Origin: Atopsyche davidsoni
Taxonomy: Eukaryota; Arthropoda; Insecta; Trichoptera; Hydrobiosidae
Direction: 5' to 3'
Length of the DNA: 64,000 nt
Assembly (NCBI GenBank): GCA_022113835.1
Contig: JAILWY010000012.1
Location: 10,354,001 to 10,418,000 of the forward strand
Shown: piece by piece, positions 48,373 to 59,604 of the stretch
Numbering within the stretch: the stretch's first letter is position 1
Layout: the number at the start of each line of letters is the position of its first letter
The notes under the pieces: model-generated
What the model saw: only the letters and a program-made list of their open reading frames with translations
Databases searched by the model: none
What the model was told of the DNA's origin: nothing
Translations under genes and position numbers: made by a program

Positions 48373-48651
48373 TTGTATTTTGAGTGTAAAGCAATTAAAG
48401 GGGCCAGAGAAGTGAGCGGCGCCTGCCTGTGTTACACGTGCAACTATTTATACTGCAAGTTGGCCGTTAGTGCTGAAGCAGAAGGCAGGAGAGATAATCA
48501 AACATTGTCGGACCGTTCCGCACTTCACTTCACTGAACAATGGTTCGATCACGCTGCAATAACATGTATGTTCGTCCTCGACTTCCTTTTCCATTTGCTG
48601 ACTGCATATCAAGTTTCTATTCTAGCATATTTTCAAATAATAAAAACTTAA
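48373..48651 (+). other. 92-codon frame over a mixed-composition block
   Basis: The frame has a Cys-containing start (GACLCYTCNYLYCKLAVSAE) and ends in a hydrophobic stretch of about 25 residues (CMFVLDFLFHLLTAYQVSIL) that could form one membrane helix. No family recognised. The DNA (48395-48600) resembles the other GC-richer non-coding patches, so coding is doubtful. Confidence 0.2.
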
Positions 48652-48759
48652 AAACCGGTCAAACTGCAAGAAACTTACTAAAAATATTATCAAATAAAAC
48701 TTTAAGCGTAAGTTTGATAATAAGCTTTTTCAGAAGATTTAGAAGTTTATTGTTATAAA

Positions 48760-50995
48760 CCAATAATAAAAAAAATATTTTCTTATAAATTCATATATTC
48801 AAATACGATAACAGATTTGTTATATCATTTACTGCTTTAATAGTTCTCAAGTATGCGATGCACGTATCAGATGAAGGGTATGGAACTTTTATGATCGGTG
48901 AGTAGTCATTCAAGACATGGTCGTGTAATATGAGTTACAGTTCTCAGGATAACTCAGTATTACTTGAAACTCGAGACAAGTGTAATGCGACACATGACGC
49001 CCAGTCTGAAGGCTGCTCTAACTTCATATATAGTATAGTCCTTTTTGATACCTCATATAACACGGATTATATGAAAGTTATTACTTTAAAAAATATATTT
49101 TTTAATTTTGATTGCTTAGAAACAATCACTACTCGCATAGTAGGAAAAAGCTTATATTGGGTCAACCTTTTTATTTTTCATTAATTTTTGCTTTGAATTA
49201 ATTAAAATGCTTTCAATATCAACCTGTTTTTTTTTATATGTAAATTGTTTTTCTCCCATTACTTTAGAATAAATAAAAATAATTGAAAACTTCTAAACAA
49301 ACAAATGATTACTGTCCGAAAGCTGTTTACATCTATGTTAATCAAAAGTGCTTATTATTTTTAAGTGCTCAATTTACTTTATGAATAATAAATGTTATTT
49401 TTTTGATGCGTTATAAAAATAAACGTTGTTATGAAACTTTAGAATTAAAATAAGTTCGTAATTATACTTAAACTGTATGAATATTCTATAAAATATTTTC
49501 AGCTCGAAATTTTTCCTTAACATTAATATAATCCAACTCTTAGTCAAAACATTCCAACATTGCTTTTATTAACATATATTATATGCAGCATATCTTGAGT
49601 TAAATTATCTACTCAAGTTTATAACTAACTGTTTTATTACAAAAAATTTAGGTATTCACGTTTGAAATCAAATTTAAATTTAAATGGAATTTAATCATTT
49701 ATAAGCAAAGGTTTTGACAGTCAATTACATTAATCCTAATTTTTTTGTATAATTTCTAAGTTCAAGTATTGACATATTCTTGCTGAGTCATCTTGATATT
49801 TTTGTACACTCATTTTATAAAAAAAGAGATAAAAATAATGTTAAAAAAATAAATGTATGAATAAACTCACATGTTTTTTGATCTGTAGAATTTCCTACCA
49901 TTTCCTCACGAGTTTGTAATGGTTTTAAATATTATATGAACAATTTATTTAAATAATATACCGTCGCTTTGGAGGTTTATACGCGAATAATATATTTAAT
50001 AGTAATATGTTATATTGTATATTTATTGAAGGAATTTCTATTACATTTGCTTACATTACGATATCAGAATTTCTATTGTGGAATAGTGAGCACTTTGCGT
50101 TTATGAATAATGGAAATACTTTGTAAATTATATTTACAAAGCAGCGAATAAACCTAGGGAGGTCTAATTATTACTCCATAAAAATGAAACGAAGTTTTTT
50201 GATGAATAATTTATTTTGAAATTGAGCACGAAAACAAGTACTTTTTATTTTATATATGTTTACGACTTAATTATTCATAAAAATGGTCATGGCTCAACAT
50301 TGCCTCATACTGCGAATATAAATACTTTCAAGCCCAATGTAATTTATGTAAAATGAATATGCATTTAACATACATTTTTAATATTGAAAAACAGTTTGCA
50401 TATAATGTTACTTATAATTAGAACTAATATATAAGTTTTATTTATAAATATTGTTATTTGTAACAAATCTAAGAGACGATTATATTTTTTAAAATCGGTA
50501 CAGAATAATGAATTACGCGTTTTATATATTATGATAAATCAGTAATACATATAAACTAAACTCTTCAAGCTGTTTTAGATAGAAATATGATAAGTATGAT
50601 CAATATTTAAAAAAGACAAAACTTATCATTAGCAAAGATGGTCGATAAATCTGTAAATAGTTTATTTTGAATATATTGATAATAATTAAATATATATGCT
50701 GGGAATTACAGAATTGAATACAAGCAAATCAATATGAATAATAAAATGTTAGTATATCGTTGAATACAACAAATCAACAATTTATATTTTCTAATTTTTC
50801 AACTATTCAAATGAAAGTATCAAGGTCTCTAAAATATTGAATTTATAGGGATGCTGAATTCTAAGTGAGATGTCCAATTTGAAGTACAAAAACGTTTCAA
50901 AGAATTTCAGATATGCCCTAAAGTTTAGACGCTCAAAAAGTTCGCAAAGAAGGAGGCACAAAGCTTTTATCGCGGTGATTACTGTTGGACCGCTT
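48760..50995. other. AT-rich desert
   Basis: Stop-dense. A mixed spot at 48930-49020 lies in an unrecognised 84-codon frame. Nothing else seen. Confidence 0.55.
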
Positions 50996-50999
50996 GAAA

Positions 51000-51110
51000 G
51001 CTTTCAATATATTATCAAAGAAGAATTGTAACATGCAGCGGTAAAAAATTTAAAATTCTGTATTCACTCCAAATGGATCTCCCGATTATCATTTTTCGAT
51101 CGTATCAATC
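51000..51110 (+). pseudogene. Decayed mariner transposase fragment
   Basis: Allowing frameshifts, the plus strand reads HAAVKNLKF near 51033-51055, then a YSPxxSPDYHF-like run and FRSYQSF at about 51061-51108. This order matches the C-terminal catalytic region of mariner transposases (NARPH followed by YSPDLxPxDYHxFRSxQ), which contains the last catalytic Asp. The frame is broken several times, so it is a dead relic. Upstream sequence (50880-51000) may be part of the same relic but is too decayed to assign. No terminal repeats were found. Confidence 0.5.
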
Positions 51111-51114
51111 ATTC

Positions 51115-52475
51115 AAACTTTGCACCAACTGAATGCATGTTGATATTAAATTCAGTACAATCTTAAAATATGTGCTTTTGACGAATATGACCGACTTCAT
51201 AAAATATCAAATTTAAAGTAAAATTGCGATGGATGTACGATAAACGTATATTTTTTAAAATGTATATTAGTTAATAGTATATTATATAAGTTTTTTTATA
51301 CCCATTACTGCTTGTGATATTGATCCTAGAAATAAATTAATTTTAAACTATTTTTAAAGAATGCAATCATTTTTTTTATTGAATATCATAATATCCTTTA
51401 TTTATGCAAATTCGGTTAAGTGTTATGTATAATTTAAAAAAAAATGTTTATTAAAGAATTAGATGAAATAACTGGCACATTATATAAATTTACAATAGGT
51501 GAAGCAAACAATACAGTGATTACTGATTAGGTAAGCCTACACGGAGGCAGGATAAACCTATGTAAATATGGCGGGCCAGCGCGTCACCACTAACTCACAA
51601 ATTCATTTATTTAATCACGGATAATTGCGTTAATATAAACATGTCGATTGTTTAGTTGCTTCATTCGAAAGCATTGTTCATTCATGTCGATTCAGTCAAT
51701 ATGTGCAGTTATTTAACGATAAAATTCAACAAATATCGAAAAATTAAATCAATACTTAATTAATTAAACCGTTTAGAAATTTGTACTGTTAATTTTATTT
51801 TTGTATTGGAAACAAAGATATGATATATATATCACATTATAAATGTTCAAATCGAAGCTTAAAAACAAATTTCATAAATTTCTTTATTAAAAATTGTATC
51901 ATACAGTAGTTTTACTGATGAAAAATAAAACATTTTAAAATTTGATTTATATATATTTTTGTTAATTTATACTGTGACATTACTACAGATTTTCATTGAA
52001 TTTGTTTTTTTTTAATTCACACTTATGGAATCTATAAAATAAAATGGCGAAAATAACATTCAATATAAATAAAATTTTCAAATTCAAAATGCCAAAGGGC
52101 GGACATGCAAAGTCACACCAATTAAACAACTGACCAAAGAACTCAACCGTTATCCGATTCCTTAAAAGACTCGAGATCGACGCAAGTCCAGATTGATTGA
52201 TGAAATTGTTAAATTTAGTGGAAATACGTGGTAGTGAGCTTAAAAGAAATCGTAGAGGAGTTGAAAAAAACTAAAGAAAAAGCTTTATTTTGCATTTAAA
52301 TAGATATTGTTGATTGGGATGTAAAAACCAGCATGATTATATACGGATTGATTTAAATTTGAAAATGATTTTGTAATATAAACTAATATTCCATTTTCTA
52401 TCTGAAATATATTTTTTATCAAGTTATTTTATTTCAAACAACTTTAATCACCAAATTCAAACGTGATTGTCATTA
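51115..52475. other. AT-rich stretch
   Basis: Mostly stop-dense. Mixed spots at 51530-51600 and 52090-52270; the latter reads like decayed coding sequence but no family could be assigned. Confidence 0.5.
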
Positions 52476-52479
52476 GGTA

Positions 52480-52700
52480 TCGTGGCACCGTGGAGTTGTG
52501 TTTGCGTATGTATGGCCGACCTTTGACATTTCTAACACTCGGGGCGGGGGCGGAGGCTGGGGCTACTGGACCTTCCGGAAACGTCTTGAGTCCCTCTCAC
52601 GCCTTTGAGCCGTTATTTCCTTATTGATGATTGCAAAGGGAACTTTTTGATATCTCCGAATGGACTATTGTGAAAGCCATTGTGTGAGCCTGCCAGTGGT
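52480..52700. other. GC-rich patch
   Basis: Contains GGTATCGTGGCACCGTGGAG and CTCGGGGCGGGGGCGGAGGC with CTGGGGCTACTGGACC. No frame of note. Confidence 0.4.
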
Positions 52701-52998
52701 TCGATTACACAGAATCTCTTAAATATTTTCAGCTTTAGAGTAAAAACTAAATTATTGTATGGTATATGAATTGACACATTATAAATGTATCGATTTTTCC
52801 TAGTCTGAAAAAATATAACGTATACATTAAATGTGGAAGGTTTACCTTCAAAGAATTTTTTTGTATTAATTATTTGGCAACTGTATAGACAGACAAAATT
52901 GTCAATATAGAACTGCTAATAAATTTAATGAAAAAAGATAGGAAGGTCGTAAAAAAGTTGTTTATCGCATGATTTACACAAAAAATACTTAAAATAAA

Positions 52999-53445
52999 AT
53001 GCGTGGGTATAATATGTTAGGAAAGCGCCAACTTGTACAGTTATGCCGTACAGATAATAATATATCATGCACGCTTCATAAAATTGAATACCTTTTCGAC
53101 CATAAATTATCCGAAATTCCTAAACATCTTGGCTATAAGGTTTTTGCAGATATTCCCCCCGCGTCCAGATGCTGCCGGCTGTTCTGAGTATCACCAAATT
53201 CAGAACTATCCGGCGATATACGAGAGCTGTCCCGAGGAATATCAGGATCCTCGAAACATTCAATCTAATACACCCGTAGGGGAATAACGCGCCATATGCT
53301 CCAATATACTTAGTCCATTCAATCGGAACTATGGAACTTTGACTCTCGGTAAATATACTGACATGTCCCTTCCAGTGTACGGCGCCCCTACACCCGGAGA
53401 CAATCAGCATGTTACCATGAGATATCGAATGAAGCGGCTCTTGTA
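52999..53445 (+). other. Cluster of open frames; possible decayed exon or retrocopy
   Basis: The plus frame 53033-53287 includes a balanced run after a CCCCCCGCGTCCAG acceptor-like site (about 53155-53168): GCSEYHQIQNYPAIYESCPE then EYQDPRNIQSNTPVGE. Past its stop, another phase reads YGTLTLGKYTDMSLPVYGAP then TPGDNQHVTMRYRMKRLL (about 53320-53445). The minus strand is open too (53120-53410). The composition is more protein-like than the surroundings, but the frame is broken and no family is recognised. Confidence 0.3.
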
Positions 53446-53449
53446 ACGC

Positions 53450-53695
53450 CTGAATAATTCTTTTATTATTATTATTATTTTTTTTTTAAATAAACTTAAT
53501 TTACCATTGATTAGATATTTTAAAATTATACGATTTTATATATTATATGCTAAGTAATAAATAACATTTGTGAGTATCGACTGTTGATATATCATATAAT
53601 AGTTAATGACCTTAACATGGCAACGGAGAGGATGATTACTGCCATAATGATTATTAACTATTTTAAGTACAAATATTATCTCCTAATTTATCTGA
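53450..53695. other. AT-rich stretch with (ATT)n at 53465-53480
   Basis: A short ATT microsatellite followed by poly-T. Otherwise nothing. Confidence 0.55.
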
Positions 53696-53699
53696 AATC

Positions 53700-54050
53700 G
53701 CATAGCAACTGGTCATCTACGCCCGAGCCGTAACCGTAGCTCGGGGACGCTGCCAAGTGGGGCGCATCAACAAATGGCAGGTATCGTTTTATACAGCCCC
53801 GTCCGACCGTGACATCACTGAGGGCCTAAATTAATTACCCGACCTGCCAATTAGCTGCCCTCCGAGGGGCTGCGGGACGGCGGGGGCTGCCATTACTGCG
53901 TCATCGCGGCCACCGCTGATTTACGGTAATAGTATCGCTCAGGGGATGATATCGGATATTTTAATAAACAGCAATCGATCGCGGAGCCTGCGGTGTCGCC
54001 CGAGTGTTTGCCGCTGTGGTTTTGATAAGATTTATAGAAATAGATTAATC
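53700..54050. other. Large GC-rich patch, strong enhancer-like candidate
   Basis: Contains CTAAATTAATTACCCGACC, CAATTAGCTGCCC, GGGACGGCGGGGGCTGCC, TGCGTCATCGCGGCC and CAATCGATCGCGGAGCC. The mix of homeodomain-type TAAT, a TGCGTCA-type motif and GC blocks over 350 bp, without a long frame, fits a conserved non-coding element. Confidence 0.5.
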
Positions 54051-54219
54051 ATTCACAATAGATGGATCATATTACACCGTGGGTAATTCTACAGCGAAAT
54101 TAACTCTGCTATTTATACGACGTTTTATATTTAATAAATTACTCAAGATTTGAGTAGTGGCGTAAAGGAAATCAATAAACGTTTATGAATAAATTATATA
54201 TCATACCGAAATGGGGTAA

Positions 54220-54780
54220 ATTTTCAAAGCTCATCCTGTGCCAAGGGCTCGGCTGCAGGGCGGCCGAGTGGCCGGCGCGACTACCGACTTCCTCAGTAGT
54301 AATTTCGAAAGTGAAAACATGTTCTTAAGCCAAATTAGATGATTCACAAAGCCCGCTATTTTTCTATGTAAAGCCACTAATCATTTTTAGCATTGCGAGG
54401 CGCAAAGGAGATAAAATACCTGTCCAACTTTGTTGAGGCGTACAAAATGTTTTTTTAATTAAGAGAAAAAGGTTGCCGGCCCGGGAGGGAGGGGGAGCGA
54501 GAAATGAGAACTTTAATGAAAATTGGATCAAGAGTGAGGGAGGACGGCGCTTTAATTTATTTTTTCTCTGCTTATCTTGTAATTGTCTCGGCCGCGGGAG
54601 AAGTCGGGGTCCTTCGGGAATAATTGGATGTCTTGCGGCTGAGGACTCTCTCCTCACATAAATTATTCTAACTTTCTTTTTGCCGCTGTGCGGATGGACT
54701 GTTGAACAGAGTTCTATTCAAATCTGCTCACGCTTCAGACTCCTTTCAGGTGAGAGAAAGCGAAATTGATTTACAGGTAT
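54220..54780. other. GC-rich patches with a donor-like site
   Basis: Blocks at 54230-54300 (GCAGGGCGGCCGAGTGGCC) and 54475-54660 (GGCCCGGGAGGGAGGGGGAG, CTCGGCCGCGGGAGAAGTCG). A strong TTTCAG|GTGAGAG donor-like site is at about 54744-54756. The minus frame 54364-54657 (97 codons, basic and Pro-rich at its start) is unrecognised. An untranslated exon ending at the donor is possible on the plus strand but unsupported otherwise. Confidence 0.35.
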
Positions 54781-54964
54781 CCTTATCAATTAACCAGCAT
54801 TTTAAAATTTATATCCCATAATTTTCATGTTATCTGCAATTATACATTAAATATATTATCGTAATGTAATTGTATTATATTATTTGTCTATTATCTTCAC
54901 TGTAGCTTTAACTCAATTGATCATGTAAATTTGATCAATTAGTTAGTCAGCAAATTCACACAGT

Positions 54965-55206
54965 CAAGTACCGCTCGAATACTGTAGCATGCCGAGATCG
55001 ATCAAAGCACACGGAACGTGAAGAAGCTTCAGCGGTGGAGTGCACAGTGTATCACAGTAACTAAGCATTCGTCCAGGACGTCCGACAGAGTGTCCTCGGT
55101 GGACGAACAAGTGTCCGTCCGCCGGCGGGTGCACCGCACTGTGCCCCGGACGCACGGAGGCATCACTCGTCTACTGCAAACTACCCACCGTTCACAAACC
55201 CCCTAA
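54965..55206 (+). other. GC-rich block with a 62-codon Arg/Ser-rich frame
   Basis: The frame at 55018-55206 reads WSAQCITVTKHSSRTSDRVS, then VRRRVHRTVPRTHGGITRLL, with a stop just before AT-rich DNA and the Tc1 fold-back element. It is rich in CpG-containing Arg codons. The minus strand is also open. Unrecognised; it could be a C-terminal exon or a GC patch. Confidence 0.25.
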
Positions 55207-55358
55207 GTTAACTTCACGAATATATCCGATAAATAAAAAGATATATAGGATGTTCCAAAATTAACGCAAGATTTGAATTTATCGCCATTTTTGCAGTAAA
55301 GTTTTGGGAACACTTAAAAAAAAACAATTTGACAGCTGACAGTTTAAGGTTAGTAAAA

Positions 55359-55450
55359 ATGAAGCGTTACACGATAAAACAACGTGTCTTTATTATTGAA
55401 CAATATTCAAAAAAATAATAAGAGCTTGGCAGCCGCAGTTCGGAAATTTC
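55359..55450 (+). pseudogene. Transposase start in the left arm
   Basis: The left arm carries a mirror copy of the transposase start: ATG at 55359, MKRYTIKQRVFIIEQY, then an early stop caused by a small indel in the A-rich stretch near 55410. It matches the minus-strand start at 55730 except for a few substitutions. Its presence shows that the inverted repeat extends into coding sequence and is not merely a long terminal repeat. Confidence 0.65.
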
Positions 55451-55483
55451 ATACAAAATATGGTTGGAATAGTGTTTTAACTT

Positions 55484-55730
55484 CGTCTCTCTTCGCTGTG
55501 CATGGTCATTAGGCTTCAGTTCTTGTGTTAATTGAATTTTGTAAGCATGAAGACACAGATCTTTAGTTAGTATACGCTGTAGAGAGCTTCTTGAAATTTG
55601 CAATTCTTGTCCACGACGCCGAATTGAGGTTCTGAATCCGAAATTTTCGAACTGCGGCTGCCAAGCTTTCATTATTTTTGAAATATTGTTCAATAATGAA
55701 GACACGTTGTTCTATCATGTAACGCTCCAT
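55484..55730 (-). pseudogene. Truncated Tc1-like transposase, N-terminal part
   Basis: From ATG at 55730 the minus frame reads MERYMIEQRVFIIEQYF and then SLAAAVRKF, the first helix-turn-helix of Tc1/mariner transposases that binds the inverted repeat. A frame change follows near 55635. A second frame then continues with SIRRRGQELQISRSSLQ and LTQELKPNDHAQRRE, the second DNA-binding domain and linker of the same family. After about 55484 the sequence runs into the inverted opposite arm. The catalytic DDE/D domain (normally about 200 further residues) is absent, so the product cannot be active. Confidence 0.75.
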
Positions 55731-55844
55731 TTTTACTAACCCTAAACTGTCAGCTGTCAAATTGTTGTTTTTTAAGTGTTTCCAAAACTTTACTGCAAAA
55801 ATGGCGACAAATTAAAATCTTGCGTTAATTTTGGGACACCTTTA

Positions 55845-56825
55845 GAACACTTGAAAACAAATGATAGATTTAAAGCTTAAGCGTTAAAAAAAACTTTGAT
55901 ATTTTTCTTATTTTTGTATTTGAGATGCTCGTTTGTGTACCGATATGACTCTATTCACAAGTCTACGATTTTCTGTACGTTACATAATAAAGCAGATAGC
56001 AGATGCTTCAAGATTAAGAAGGTTGGAAGGAAATTGATGTGCCGCTTAAACGTAACAAGCGTAACAATACCGTAGAATGAAGTCATCGAATATTCATCTT
56101 TTGAGCAGCTCGAGCAATTGATGCTTTTGAGAAGTAATACTGGATAAAACAGCTTAGTTTTATAGATTACGAAAGAAGCTAAATTGCCGAACTCAATTCG
56201 TTGGATCTTTTTTATTCTTACAAGAACTTTTTCTATTTGATAAATAACTTTTTAAAGATGTAAATTGGCTGTTTTTTATATTAATGGAATTTAACAATAA
56301 ATAAACTTTTTAAACACTGTTTGAAAAATATTTAAAAAAAAAATTATAATTATATTTATGCTTATTTTTGGTAAATAACAATTATAAGTAATAAATAAAT
56401 TTATTAGCAAAAACTTTGAACTTGCCCACGTACTACTTTAAAAATACACATTATATTCAGATAAATATATTTTGGTTTTTACAGGGCGTTTTAATTTAAA
56501 ATTTAAGATAAACCAAACAATAGCCAGAGCTTTTTAAAGGTGATTTCAGTAGTTGATGTTTGGTAACGACGTGAAATCATGTATTTCGAAATGTTTTGTC
56601 ATTCAATGCCATATATTTCTGTTTTTTTTTTTCTCTGGGTTACATTTTGAACGTGGCAGTTCCTGATGCTTCGGCTAAAATTCAGTCTCAAATATATGTT
56701 ATTAATATTATGTGTAACAATTTAACAAGTTGACAAAAATAGATTGGGTGACAGAAAGGCGTAAGATTAAATTCAAAATAAAGTATGCGATAGTGAAGTA
56801 TTTCAATAATTGATTTGTTTATTTG
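55845..56825. other. AT-rich stretch right of the Tc1 element
   Basis: Stop-dense. 55990-56210 is of mixed composition and may be decayed insert sequence, but nothing was recognised. Confidence 0.5.
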
Positions 56826-56829
56826 GCCC

Positions 56830-57115
56830 GTCTCCACAGCTGGCAGTGTATCCGCGATGATTCAGGGTGATGGGAAATAGAAATACTTTACATTACTACA
56901 TCCGTATTGTTACTCCTCGTAACAGGGCGCCAACAGCCCCCGTTGATTAGTGCCACATACAAATGCGGCATAATTGGAAGCGGCCTGCGGTTCGGTCGCC
57001 AGTGGCGGCGATTAATTGTGGGCTGCGGGACACCTTATACGGGACTTAGCGATACTTAGGGCAAACACATGCGCGACAATGCGCTGCAGATTGCTAGAGG
57101 CCTTACTTTTGTTAT
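56830..57115. other. GC-rich patch, candidate non-coding element
   Basis: Contains AGCGGCCTGCGGTTCGGTCG, then CCAGTGGCGGCGATTAATTG and GGGCTGCGGGACACC, with ACAGCCCCCGTTGATTAGTG upstream. ATTAATTG within GC-rich sequence is enhancer-like. It ends 50 bp before the pogo MITE. Confidence 0.5.
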
Positions 57116-57165
57116 TAAGGTATATATTAAACAAATAACTAATTAATAATATTTAATTGTTTATA

Positions 57166-57513
57166 CAGGAATACCCCGCTTTACGAGAGGGATACGTTCC
57201 GAAAAAAGTGAAATTCGCGTATATCGGGGTTTACGATTAAACATACATACATAGTCAAAACTTAATACAAAAAAATTTGAATCACTTAAATCAATCACTT
57301 TATGCAATTACATGTTATTTTTACAATTACATGTTCTTTTACGTTCTTATAACACCCAACGCTGTTTTTAATTGTTAAGAGAAGTCAATTCTATGTTCAT
57401 GCACATTCTTAAATAAGAAATTCGCCTAATGCGAGGCATTTTAACGCGAAATTTGAAATTCGCGTTATAGTGAAACCGCGCATAACGGGGTCGCGTAAAG
57501 CGGGGTATTACTG
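57166..57513. mobile_element. pogo/Tigger-type MITE (348 bp)
   Basis: Terminal inverted repeats of 20 bp: CAGGAATACCCCGCTTTACG at 57166-57185 and the complement of CAGTAATACCCCGCTTTACG at 57494-57513, one mismatch. The element is flanked by TA on both sides (57164-57165, 57514-57515), the target duplication of the Tc1/mariner/pogo superfamily. The CAG start followed by a TACCCCGC-type end resembles pogo/Tigger non-autonomous elements. Beyond the TIRs, GCGAAATTCGCGT-like motifs recur near both ends. The interior is AT-rich and non-coding, with a short internal duplication around CAATTACATGTT (about 57305-57340). It would depend on a transposase encoded elsewhere. Confidence 0.85.
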
Positions 57514-57638
57514 TACTAAAAAAGTATTTAAACTACAACAATAATGTAATTATAAAAACGTGTATTCAAACTTATCGGACTCCATTTTTTAAACGATTAT
57601 TTCAACATGAGTATATTTAAGACGGTAAGTTTGTCGTC

Positions 57639-57690
57639 TAGGCTGATTAAATCATTGACTCATATGGAGTCCCGAGGTTCAATACTCGAC
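57639..57690 (+). repeat. tRNA-like sequence, possible SINE head
   Basis: The order of parts resembles a tRNA: an A-box-like TAGGCTGATTAAATC (57639-57653), an anticodon-like stem GACTC/GAGTC around ATATG (57657-57671), then a T-arm-like stem CGAG/CTCG around GTTCAATA (57673-57688). The anticodon loop has 5 nt rather than 7 and the T-loop 8, and no acceptor stem was found. A functional tRNA is therefore unlikely, and a tRNA-derived repeat or chance similarity is more likely. No second copy was noticed in the window. Confidence 0.35.
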
Positions 57691-57779
57691 ATCATTGATG
57701 AATCCCAAAGTCATTGGTTTCATTCCCATTTTGCTTAAGTTGATAAGATGTTTTACAAATATGATGTGTGTGTGTCAGA

Positions 57780-59600
57780 TTGTATTGCAAAAAAATAACT
57801 CAAGAATATGTAACTGTTATATGGATTAGAGGGAATAACGTATCTGAATTGAATTGTAACCTGTTATCACAATAACACGTTTAGTGGGTGGCCTGACACA
57901 TATTTGTGAAAACAGCGTTATCGCATCGACTTGCAGTGACTTTATTTGCATATGTTGCAGGAAACATGCAGTCGGGATGTGTCGGTAACAGCATGTTTGG
58001 TAACTTTTAATTAAACTGCGCTGTTCAGATTCATAAACAATCCAGCTGCCTTGTTCTGAACTGAAAAGCACATTTTTAACGAGACCGCATGAAGTCAAAT
58101 TAATTTTCTGTTTTACGTTTAAAAGCCATCAACTATATGATTCGAACGAGTTGGGTGGAAAATTTTAAAAACTTTGTATCGAAATAATTAAAATATAATG
58201 AAAAATATTAAAACACAGCGGAGTAAGTTCAAATATTTAATTGGTCTTTAATTGAAAATTAACTTAATTGTATAATGAACATTCTCACAACAGACGGGAT
58301 TCATTTGCATTTTACAAACCTTTTATTCAAGAATTTATAAAATAATCATCTACGGTATTTTTTTCTATATTTATTTATATTTTTCTTTTTTTAGATTATT
58401 TAAAATAATGAATTTAAATCCGCATTATTTCACAAATCCATTTTCAGCTTCTATAACAATTCAGAGAACTAACAATCACACGCTTCTTCACACGACAATT
58501 TGATTTTAATTTTACGCTTTTTTGTTGCTCTAAAATAAATGTTTGCTCACTTTGCAGTAATGGTGCTGAGAAATACTCCATAATAAATCACCCGAAAAAA
58601 TCATATTTACCTAAGTTACAGGAGTTGTATGAAATCTCTTGTAATATCTTTTTGAAAATGTAATGGCCCCGGGTGATATAAAGTGTATCTCAATAAAAAG
58701 TTGGTCATTCATCTTTCCGGACAATAAATCAAAACACGGTGAGAAGTGCAGAGGCACTGCGATTTAGGGCAGTGGCAGCAACAGTTTATTTTTGTGATTT
58801 TCTAAAAATAACTTTTGATATTAACCTATCCTTTGAACACATAAGCATTAAAGCGTTAAAAATATAAGTATATATATTAATTGTAACGTATCGTCGCCAA
58901 CATTTTGTGCATTACTTTGAAGTTTTTATATGAATATATTATATAACTGTTGCCCGACCGTATTGCTCTACAATGGATAATTTTTAAAGTTATTTTATCA
59001 TTTTGTAGTGAACAAATTTCATAACTTTGTAAAATATTTATTTTTAAATGACAATCCTTAATAAATCAAAATAAAAAAAAAATTCTAATGTTTGGCGATA
59101 AATACGGTTGTCACCCCAACTGATACCTAAAAAATATTTTAAAATTATAAATCCTTGCTTGTTTTAAATTGAAAGAAAACTCAAAATTATTAAATTTAAT
59201 CATCTACTTAAAAATTAATATAACGATTTGAGACTTACGGTTCCAATTATAAAGGGCTGGATCCTGAATAAATTTTTAATCATTCGCACAATTAATCCTC
59301 AGGGGTCTATTCTTAAATGAAAAATGACACATTATACTTGTACACTGTCTTATAATGTAATTGAAATAAACTAAGTATATATTTTTAATAAATAACAGAA
59401 TTTATTCTCATTTGCTGTCACAATAATAAAAGTAAAGATACTATGACTATGATCGTTATATATAATATATAGGGAGGAGGGGTTTAATATTCTAAGTTTA
59501 TTTTTATGCCTTGTCTAATTTAACAATACAGTACCTTTCAGTACCATCACATTTCAAGACAATAAATTCCTCAAAAACACTTTAAAGCAGAAGTGGAGGA
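57780..59600. other. AT-rich stretch
   Basis: Mostly stop-dense. Mixed spots at 57880-58050 and 58655-58790 (AATGGCCCCGGGTGATAT). The minus frame 57826-58098 is not recognisable. Confidence 0.5.
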
Positions 59601-59604
59601 GCGG

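Larger units (their letters stand above)
55248..55840. mobile_element. Fold-back Tc1/mariner-type element
   Basis: The first about 203 bp (55248-55450) are an inverted copy of the last about 201 bp (55640-55840), with scattered substitutions and small indels. The termini read GGATGTTCC and, from the other side, GGTGTCCC, each followed by CAAAATTAACGCAAGATTT. Each arm includes a leader and an ATG followed by the same helix-turn-helix opening of a Tc1-like transposase (ATG at 55359 on plus, 55730 on minus). The roughly 190-bp middle carries more transposase coding sequence in minus orientation. An autonomous Tc1 copy has this coding start once, so this is a snap-back or internally deleted derivative that cannot encode a full enzyme. 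TA is present at the left edge (55246-55247), but a clean TA pair could not be set at the right edge. Confidence 0.8.
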
